Part shown: in pieces, positions 37,326-43,914 of the stretch
Layout: each line of letters begins with the position of its first letter
Position numbering within the stretch: the stretch's first letter is position 1
Source: Comamonadaceae bacterium
Lineage (GTDB): Bacteria; Pseudomonadota; Gammaproteobacteria; Burkholderiales; Burkholderiaceae_C
Assembly (NCBI GenBank): GCA_947503685.1
Contig: CANNEW010000002.1
Location: forward strand, 1 to 43,914
Direction: 5' to 3'
Length of the DNA stretch: 43,914 bases
Notes under the pieces: model-generated
The model's input: the letters and a program-made list of their open reading frames with translations, nothing else
What the model was told of the DNA's origin: nothing
Databases searched by the model: none
Position numbers and translations under genes: made by a program

Positions 37326-37919
37326 ATGAGCCAAATATTGCAATCCCTGCACAAAACACTGCTGGCCGGTCTGGTCCTGCTGATCGCTATCGTCCTGATC
37401 GCCGGTGCGGTGTCGGGCAGTCCGCTAGAACTGACCCCTGTGTGGTGGAGCTTCTTCTTCCGCTGGCTGCACGTTTCCTGCGGCGTGATGTGGATTGGCC
37501 TCTTGTGGTACTTCAACTTCGTTCAAATCCCCAGCATGCCCAAGATCCCCGATGAGCAAAAGCCCGCGATCAGCAAGGTGATTGCACCGACCGCACTGTT
37601 TTGGTTCCGTTGGGCGGCACTGGCTACCGTGGTCACCGGTCTGGTCGTAGCCAGCCTCCAAGGCTATCTGCACGCAGCCCTGCGCCTACAAGTGGGCTTT
37701 GCCGCCATTGGTATTGGCATGTGGCTGGCCCTGATCATGGCCTTTAACGTCTGGTTCATCATCTGGCCTAACCAGAAGAAGGCCCTTGGCATTGTCCAAG
37801 TGGAGCCGGCTGAAAAAGCTGCCGCGGCCCGCCTGGCTATGCTGGTGTCACGCACCAATACGCTGCTTTCTATCCCCATGCTGTACATGATGTCTGCCCA
37901 ATCCCACGGGGGGCTGTAA
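37326..37919 (+). CDS. Urate hydroxylase PuuD-like (DUF989) membrane protein
   Basis: WWSFFFRWLHVSCGVMWIGLLWYFNFVQ; four-TM pattern; FNVWFIIWPNQKK. Confidence 0.65.
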   Translation: MSQILQSLHKTLLAGLVLLIAIVLIAGAVSGSPLELTPVWWSFFFRWLHVSCGVMWIGLLWYFNFVQIPSMPKIPDEQKPAISKVIAPTALFWFRWAALATVVTGLVVASLQGYLHAALRLQVGFAAIGIGMWLALIMAFNVWFIIWPNQKKALGIVQVEPAEKAAAARLAMLVSRTNTLLSIPMLYMMSAQSHGGL

Positions 37920-37944
37920 GTAATTACCCGTAAGCCGATTCCGG

Positions 37945-37976
37945 CCGCGCCCTTGTATTTGCAAGGCGCGGCGTTT
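37945..37976 (+). terminator. Probable terminator after the PuuD-like gene
   Basis: CCGCGCCCTTG...CAAGGCGCGG (one bulge) followed by GTTTT. Confidence 0.45.
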
Positions 37977-38089
37977 TGCGACTGAAATATGCGCTACCCT
38001 CAGGGCAGCGAAGCATTAGAATTTGCGCCGCTGTCCAGCCCTCGGGCCTTAAGCAAATTTTCTCAATAATTAAATGGAGTTTGACTGTC

Positions 38090-39229
38090 ATGAAACTTAA
38101 AACCCTCGCAGCCGCCGTACTGGCACTGTCCTCCGGATTGGCCATGGCACAAAGCGTTGTGACCATTGCTCACGTCGGCCCCACCAGCGGTGCTATTGCC
38201 CACCTGGGCAAAGACAACGAAAACGGCGCCATCATGGCCGTGCAAGAACTTAATGCAGCCGGCGTCACTATCGGCGGCAAAAAAGTCACCCTCAAGCTGA
38301 TGACCGAAGACGACGGCGCTGATCCCAAGCAAGGTACCGCAGTGGCGCAAAAGCTGGCCGATGCCAAAGTGGTCGGCGTGATTGGTCACCTGAACTCTGG
38401 CACTTCCATCCCTGCTTCCAAAATCTACAGCGATGCGGGCATCCCCCAAATCTCTCCCTCCGCGACCAACCCCAAGTACACACGCCAAGGTTTCAAAACC
38501 ACCTTCCGCGTGGTGGCTGATGACACCCAACTGGGTGGCACTTTGGGCAAGTACGCCGTCAACACGCTCAAAGGCAAAGCCATTGCAGTGATCGACGACC
38601 GCACCGCTTACGGCCAAGGCGTTGCTGAGGAGTTCAGCAAGGCAGTGGTGGCAGCCGGCGGCAGTGTTGTTGCCAAGGAGTTCACCACCGATAAAGCAAC
38701 TGACTTCAACGCCATCTTGACCACCATCAAAGGCAAAAAGCCTGATGTGGTGTTCTTTGGCGGTATGGATGCGGTTGCAGGCCCGATGCTGCGCCAGATG
38801 AAATCCTTGGGCATCAATGCCAAGTTCATGGGTGGTGACGGCATCTGCTCGGCAGAGTTGGTCAAGCTCGGCGGTGACGCGATTGCGGACAACCAAGTTT
38901 ATTGCGCGGAAGCTGGCGGCGTAGAGAAAGGCAGCAAATACGAAAAATCCAAAAACGAATTTGAGGCCAAGTTCAAGGCCAAGTTCAATGCGGATGTCCA
39001 AGTCTATGCACCCTACGTGTATGACAGCGTGAAGTTGATGGTCGCCGCAATGGTCAAGGCTGGTTCTTCCGATCCGGCGAAATACCTGCCGGTTTTGGCC
39101 GCAACTCAGAACTTCGAGGGCGTTACGGGCGCAATTTCCTTTGATGCCAAAGGCGACATTTTGAATGGCGCATTGACCATGAAGACAGTGCGCGGTGGCA
39201 AGCTAGACACCATTGCAGTTATCCGTTAA
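38090..39229 (+). CDS. Branched-chain amino acid ABC transporter substrate-binding protein (LivJ-like)
   Basis: Signal peptide; AHVGPTSGAIAHLGKDNENGAIMAVQELNAAG; periplasmic binding protein fold motifs. Confidence 0.92.
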   Translation: MKLKTLAAAVLALSSGLAMAQSVVTIAHVGPTSGAIAHLGKDNENGAIMAVQELNAAGVTIGGKKVTLKLMTEDDGADPKQGTAVAQKLADAKVVGVIGHLNSGTSIPASKIYSDAGIPQISPSATNPKYTRQGFKTTFRVVADDTQLGGTLGKYAVNTLKGKAIAVIDDRTAYGQGVAEEFSKAVVAAGGSVVAKEFTTDKATDFNAILTTIKGKKPDVVFFGGMDAVAGPMLRQMKSLGINAKFMGGDGICSAELVKLGGDAIADNQVYCAEAGGVEKGSKYEKSKNEFEAKFKAKFNADVQVYAPYVYDSVKLMVAAMVKAGSSDPAKYLPVLAATQNFEGVTGAISFDAKGDILNGALTMKTVRGGKLDTIAVIR

Positions 39230-39250
39230 TCACCGACTGCCCCAACAAAA

Positions 39251-39275
39251 AACCGGCCTTCGGGCCGGTTTTTTT
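39251..39275 (+). terminator. Rho-independent terminator (can serve both flanking convergent genes)
   Basis: AACCGGCC-TTCG-GGCCGGTT with T run on + and A run on 5' side. Confidence 0.9.
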
Positions 39276-39290
39276 ACGCATGCCAATTTC

Positions 39291-41450
39291 CTACTTGCGC
39301 TGCAACAAGCGGTAGGGCGGCAGGCCTTGCAGCATGCGCCGGCCGTAGGCCTGTTCGCTCAGGCGTTTGTCGTAGCAAATGACTTGGGCGCGGTCTTCTT
39401 CGGTGCGGATTGCGCGGCCCGTCCATTGCAGCAGCTTGATGCCGGTGGCGGGGATAACCAGTTCATTGAATGGGTCGCGCCCCATGCGGCGCAGCCACTC
39501 GGCGCGCGCCTCGTCCACCGGCTCGGAGGGTGGTGCAAATGGCAGTTTGGTGATGAACACGGTTTCGCACAAACGGCCCGGCAAATCCAGGCCCTCGCCA
39601 AAGGACTGCAAGCCAAAAATAATAGATGGCAAACCCGCCTCTACCCGCGCCATGTGCGCGGCTAGCAAGCGTGTGCGTGAGGTGCTGCCCTGTACCACAA
39701 CGCTTTCCAGTAGCCGCGCGGGAATCGCGTCGGTGGCGGCGCGCATTTGCGCCCGCGAGGTGTATAAGACCAAAGCGCCATGCTGCACTTGCGCCAAGTC
39801 TTGCATCAGGTATTCCACCACTTCGCCGGTATAGGCCTGCACGTTTTTCGCGTCGGCCATGGTGTGCACCACGGTGAGCGTGCCTTGCGTGGCGTAGTCA
39901 AAAGGGCTGGAGACTTCCAGCGCCTGTACCTCCGGCTTGCCCGAGAGTCCGCATTCCTGCAAAAAATAGTCAAAGCTGCCGCAACTGGTCAGCGATGCCG
40001 AGGTCAGTATGGCCGCGCGGGCCTGGCTCCAGACAAACTGGCGCAGCAAGTCGCCCGGCACCATGGGGGAGGCATGGGCGCTGATGAGCAAAAAGCTGCC
40101 CTCACTTTTGCATTGCAGCCATTTGGCCAGCGGCTGCTCGCCATGTTCGAGCAAGAGGCTGGCAGTCGATGTGAGAGCGCCTAGTCGCGGTGCCAGCGGC
40201 CCCAGCTTGGCGTATTGCTGGCTGCATTGCAGCGCTTGCATCGGGTCGTCCTTGGCGATCTGCTTGATTTGGGTACCCAAGGCGTCCAGCGCCTGCGCCA
40301 ATCCTGTGGCCTGCGCGAGCACCAGTGCAACCGGCTCGCCCAGGGCCTCGGGTAGCTGCCCGTGGGCAAAGCGCAGCGTGCCGTCCTGGCCCTGGGTGCT
40401 GGCGTGCACCAGGTCCAGCACCAGGCGCGCCAATTGGTTCAGCGTGGCTTTGAGTTGGCTGCTGACGGTGCTCACGTCCGGGTCCAAATCCAGCATCAAA
40501 GCCTTACTGACGTCTTGCAAGACTTTAGGCAAGCGGTCCAGCCAGCGCAGGCTAGCCAGTTCCATGGCGCTGCTGAACTGGTCCAGTGCAACCGCCGGCA
40601 GGTGGTGGGCCTCGTCAAACACCAGCAGGCAGTTGTCCAACTCAGGCAGGGTTTTCATACCCAGCGAAGCGAGCACCAGGTCGTGGTTGGCCACGATCAC
40701 CTGCGCCTCAGCCAGGCGGTTGCGCGCCTGGTAGTAGCTGCAGTCGCGAAAGCGTGGGCAGTGCCGCACGGTGCAGCTATGCCGTTCGGCGGCCACGGTG
40801 GCCCAGTCCTGTGCGTCGGGCGCTTCGTTCAGGCTGTCGCGGTCGCCATCCCAGCGGCCCGTGGCCAGCGTGGCGGCCATGTGTTCGTACAGCCTGAAGC
40901 GCCGCTCTTCCAGGGCTTCCTGCGAGGCCGTACCCAGCGCCACCGCTGGGAAATCCTCTTCAAAAAAATCATCCTCCGCGCCGCCGCTGCCCACCAGACG
41001 CTCCAGCTTGAGCTTGCACACATAGCGCCCGCGTCCCTTGGCCAAGGCAAAAGCAAACGGCTGCTCCATGCTGGCCGCCAGCGCCGGCAGGTCTTTTTGC
41101 ATCAATTGCTCTTGCAGCGCCACCGTCGCGGTGGAAATCAATACCCGGGTTTTGCGCTGCAAGGCCATGGCAATTGCGGTGCTGGCATAGGCCGCCGATT
41201 TACCCACGCCGGTTCCCGCCTGGATAACGGCAATCGCGCGTTGTGGGTCCTCGCAGTCGCCCAGGTCGGCGCGGCTCAGCGTCTCGGCCACGCATTGCGC
41301 CATGGCGATCTGGCCTTCGCGCTGGCGAAAGCCCGGCGTGGCTTGCAGCACATGGCTAAATGCCGCAAAAGCATCTTTCGCCCAGGTGTGCGGGTTGCTG
41401 GGGGCGGCCTCGTGGGCTTGGGTTTCAGGGGACAAGGAGATGGGTCTCAA
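39291..41450 (-). CDS. dinG: ATP-dependent DNA helicase DinG-like
   Basis: QAGTGVGKSAAY Walker A, DEAHH box, Fe-S cysteines (CKLKLERL...CTVRHCPRFRDC), GRAIRTEEDRAQV motif VI. Confidence 0.9.
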   Translation of the reverse strand: MRPISLSPETQAHEAAPSNPHTWAKDAFAAFSHVLQATPGFRQREGQIAMAQCVAETLSRADLGDCEDPQRAIAVIQAGTGVGKSAAYASTAIAMALQRKTRVLISTATVALQEQLMQKDLPALAASMEQPFAFALAKGRGRYVCKLKLERLVGSGGAEDDFFEEDFPAVALGTASQEALEERRFRLYEHMAATLATGRWDGDRDSLNEAPDAQDWATVAAERHSCTVRHCPRFRDCSYYQARNRLAEAQVIVANHDLVLASLGMKTLPELDNCLLVFDEAHHLPAVALDQFSSAMELASLRWLDRLPKVLQDVSKALMLDLDPDVSTVSSQLKATLNQLARLVLDLVHASTQGQDGTLRFAHGQLPEALGEPVALVLAQATGLAQALDALGTQIKQIAKDDPMQALQCSQQYAKLGPLAPRLGALTSTASLLLEHGEQPLAKWLQCKSEGSFLLISAHASPMVPGDLLRQFVWSQARAAILTSASLTSCGSFDYFLQECGLSGKPEVQALEVSSPFDYATQGTLTVVHTMADAKNVQAYTGEVVEYLMQDLAQVQHGALVLYTSRAQMRAATDAIPARLLESVVVQGSTSRTRLLAAHMARVEAGLPSIIFGLQSFGEGLDLPGRLCETVFITKLPFAPPSEPVDEARAEWLRRMGRDPFNELVIPATGIKLLQWTGRAIRTEEDRAQVICYDKRLSEQAYGRRMLQGLPPYRLLQRK

Positions 41451-41619
41451 TGGGGTCGGGCAGGCATGGCCGGCGCGTGATGCGCCGCACGAAGCGGTGC
41501 ACCGGCAAGGCAGGCCCGCAATATACCTGTTGCAGCAGTGCTAATCCGCCCGCCGCTGACCCGCTGCAAGCGATTACAGACGAGTCGCTGGTTTTCGCGC
41601 TATCCGAGGAAATTCCCAC

Positions 41620-42537
41620 TTAAACCGCGGGCAGTGGCAGCAGGCGCAACTGGCTTTCAAACGCCATGCGTCGCCCGCTAAGCGGGTCCTCAAAGACCAG
41701 ACTTTTAGCCAGTAATTGCAGTGGTTTGGAAGTGTCGCTGCTACCCTCGGGAGTGAGCTGCGGATACATGCCGTCGTTCAAAATGGGCAGTCCCAGCGCC
41801 AGCATGTGCACACGCAACTGGTGGCGCTGACCGCTTAAAGGTCGCAAGCGGTAGCGCGCCCAGGGCCCACAGACTTCCAGCACATCGATGTCGGTAATCG
41901 CATTAACCGGCCCCGGTACTTCGGCCTGCTGCATAAAGTGCGCGCCTACCCGAATACGGCTTTCGCGTCGCTGCGGCATAGCGAGCGCGGCATCGAAAGG
42001 CGCAATGGCTTCATAGGTTTTCTCCACCCGCCGTTCTCTGAATAATGCGCTATAGGCGTCGCGACTCGCCGCTTGCAGCGAAAACAACACCAGCCCGGCC
42101 GTGTCGCGGTCGATACGGTGGATGGGCACCAGGTCGGGCACGTCTAAGCTCTGTTTTAAGCGCAACAACAAGGTGTGCTGCAAATACTTGCCTGAGGGGA
42201 TAACGGGTAAAAAATGTGGCTTGTCCACCACCAATAAGTGCGCATCGCGGTACAGCACCTGGTGCCTAAAAGGGATCGCCGTTTCGCTTTCGACAGCCCG
42301 GTAGTAATACAGCCAGCCGCCGTCTATGGTCGGCGTGTCGGCTTGCAATGGCTGCCCCTCGTCGCCCAGCACCAGACCTTGGGCCAAGCGTTGTTGCCAA
42401 TCCTCTGCGCTGATATGCGGGAAGCGGGCTACCAAAAAGTCCATCACGCACGCCCACTGACCGGGTGGGATGACAACCCTGCTGGCCCCTACGCCATCAC
42501 GTGCGGGCAAGTCGCGCAGCGCAATGGCTAATCGCAT
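41620..42537 (-). CDS. RluA-family pseudouridine synthase
   Basis: HRIDRDTAGLVLFSLQ catalytic motif; RPLSGQRHQLRVHMLALGLPILND. Confidence 0.92.
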   Translation of the reverse strand: MRLAIALRDLPARDGVGASRVVIPPGQWACVMDFLVARFPHISAEDWQQRLAQGLVLGDEGQPLQADTPTIDGGWLYYYRAVESETAIPFRHQVLYRDAHLLVVDKPHFLPVIPSGKYLQHTLLLRLKQSLDVPDLVPIHRIDRDTAGLVLFSLQAASRDAYSALFRERRVEKTYEAIAPFDAALAMPQRRESRIRVGAHFMQQAEVPGPVNAITDIDVLEVCGPWARYRLRPLSGQRHQLRVHMLALGLPILNDGMYPQLTPEGSSDTSKPLQLLAKSLVFEDPLSGRRMAFESQLRLLPLPAV

Positions 42538-42540
42538 ACC

Positions 42541-43287
42541 TTAGCGCCGCAGGCAGACCACATCCCACACACCATGGCCGAGCTTGAGCCCCCGGTTTTC
42601 AAACTTGGTCAATGGCCGGTAGTCCGGCTTGGGTGCGTAGCCTTGCAAACTGGGGTGCACGCTGCGCGCCGAGTTGTGCAGCAGGGGCTGGGCTTCTAGT
42701 ACTTCCAAAATTTGTTCAGCATAGGGCTGCCAGTCGGTGGCGCAATGCAAATAGCCGCCGGGCTGCAGGCGTAGCGCTAATTTATCGACGAGTGGCGCTT
42801 GAATCAGGCGGCGTTTGTTGTGCTTGGTTTTGTGCCAAGGGTCTGGAAAGAAAATATGGATGCCGTCCAGACTGGCCAGTGGCAACATCTGGTCAATCAC
42901 TTGTACCGCGTCATGCGCGCAAATACGGATATTGCCCAGGCCGTTTTCCCCAATGCGCTTGAGCAAGGCGCCCACGCCGGCTTGGTGTACCTCGCAGCAT
43001 AAAAAATCGGTGCCAGGCAAGGTGGCGGCAATCTGGGCCGTAGCCTCGCCCATGCCAAAGCCGATTTCCAGCACCACGGGCCGGATGCTGCCCGGTGCCT
43101 GGCTGCTGCCAAATGCCTCGGGCCAAGAAACATGCGCGGGGCGGTAGGGCAACAAGAACTGCGGCCCCAGCGTCTCAACCGCTTTGGCCTGGCCGTGGGT
43201 TACTCGGCCTGTGCGCAAAACATAGCTTTTGACGGTACGCATAAACACCGGTGGGGCGTCAGGCTCGGGAGAATGATGGTTGTGCAT
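42541..43287 (-). CDS. trmB: tRNA (guanine-N7-)-methyltransferase
   Basis: [37 protein letters not shown]. Confidence 0.95.
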   Translation of the reverse strand: MHNHHSPEPDAPPVFMRTVKSYVLRTGRVTHGQAKAVETLGPQFLLPYRPAHVSWPEAFGSSQAPGSIRPVVLEIGFGMGEATAQIAATLPGTDFLCCEVHQAGVGALLKRIGENGLGNIRICAHDAVQVIDQMLPLASLDGIHIFFPDPWHKTKHNKRRLIQAPLVDKLALRLQPGGYLHCATDWQPYAEQILEVLEAQPLLHNSARSVHPSLQGYAPKPDYRPLTKFENRGLKLGHGVWDVVCLRR

Positions 43288-43344
43288 GGTTGGGTGATGC
43301 GCGGGGCACACTGGGGGCCGCTTGCTGGCCTGAAGCGCGCAATT

Positions 43345-43914
43345 TTAGGTGGCCTGGACTTGGCGCTGGGGCCGCATCCAAGCGTACGCCCAAGCCGCCG
43401 TCCAAACAGCCAAAGCTTGGTCCACTTTGCCCGATTGCACGGGCAGGCCCAGGGTGGTGGCGGCCTGGTTCAAAGCGTGCAGCGGCTCGCTGGTGTCGAT
43501 GGCTTGCGCGCCGTTTTGCTTAGAAAGTTTTTCGCCGTTTGCGCCCAGCACCAATGGGGTATGCAGGTAGTGGGGTATGGGCTGTTGCAGGCATTGTTGC
43601 AGCCAGATTTGGCGGGCGGTGTTGTCCAAAAGATCCGCGCCGCGTACCACATGGCTAATGCCTTGGTCTGCGTCATCGACCACCACCGCCAGCTGGTAGG
43701 CAAAGCAGTCATCGGCGCGCAAGAGTACGAAGTCGCCCACTACAGCCCCCACATCTTGTTCTTGCGGGCCCCTTGCGCGGTCGTGCCAGCCTATGGCCGC
43801 GCCTGCGGTGCGCAAGCGCCAGGCCCGAGCGGCTTTGCCATGGAGGCCGGTGCGGCAGGTGCCGGGGTAGCGCAGTTCGGCGTGGCGCGGGCGCGGCACA
43901 TCGGCGGTGGTGGC
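43345..43914 (-). CDS. gluQ: Glutamyl-Q tRNA(Asp) synthetase, C-terminal part (5' end beyond window)
   Basis: [56 protein letters not shown] (KMSKS-like). ORF open to the window edge. Confidence 0.88.
   Translation of the reverse strand, partial: ATTADVPRPRHAELRYPGTCRTGLHGKAARAWRLRTAGAAIGWHDRARGPQEQDVGAVVGDFVLLRADDCFAYQLAVVVDDADQGISHVVRGADLLDNTARQIWLQQCLQQPIPHYLHTPLVLGANGEKLSKQNGAQAIDTSEPLHALNQAATTLGLPVQSGKVDQALAVWTAAWAYAWMRPQRQVQAT

Noticed and set aside
40362-41480. 372-aa plus-strand ORF opposite dinG
   Set aside because: Antisense shadow ORF; dinG motifs on the other strand are unambiguous.
1-43914. CRISPR arrays, IS elements or prophage
   Set aside because: No regularly spaced repeats, transposase/integrase ORFs or phage structural genes seen in either strand.

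Overview
GC-rich betaproteobacterial (Burkholderiales/Comamonadaceae-like) chromosomal window. Left to right: earP, uvrC, pgsA, tRNA-Val(TAC), a PpiD-type chaperone/PPIase, tRNA-His(GTG); an orphan HigA-like antitoxin with a remnant of its toxin; a SigF-like sigma factor/NrsF anti-sigma pair, divergent from an HvfA-HvfB(MNIO/DUF692)-HvfC(DUF2063)-DoxX cluster for a Cys-modified RiPP metallophore, followed by a lipoprotein, a CPTC thioredoxin and a CcdA-like protein; an operon of an S8 protease, a small secreted protein and an outer-membrane barrel; a Cys-rich lipoprotein, a SIMPL-domain protein and a tyrosine phosphatase; a nearly complete C-P lyase operon (PhnZ-like HD protein, phnE, phnE, phnD, phnC, phnM-L-K-J-I-H-G) divergent from a DUF1045 2H phosphoesterase gene and phnN; a Bap-like Ig-repeat protein with an OmpA partner; a sulfatase; membrane proteins; a LivJ-like binding protein; dinG, an RluA-family pseudouridine synthase, trmB and a partial gluQ. 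The strongest lead is the HvfA-type RiPP island (about 7.8-13.4 kb). Three intergenic copies of one bipartite element (GTAACT-N16-CGRA) lie upstream of the sigma gene, hvfA and the thioredoxin-ccdA pair, suggesting one sigma regulon. The sigma gene itself carries an in-frame TAA.
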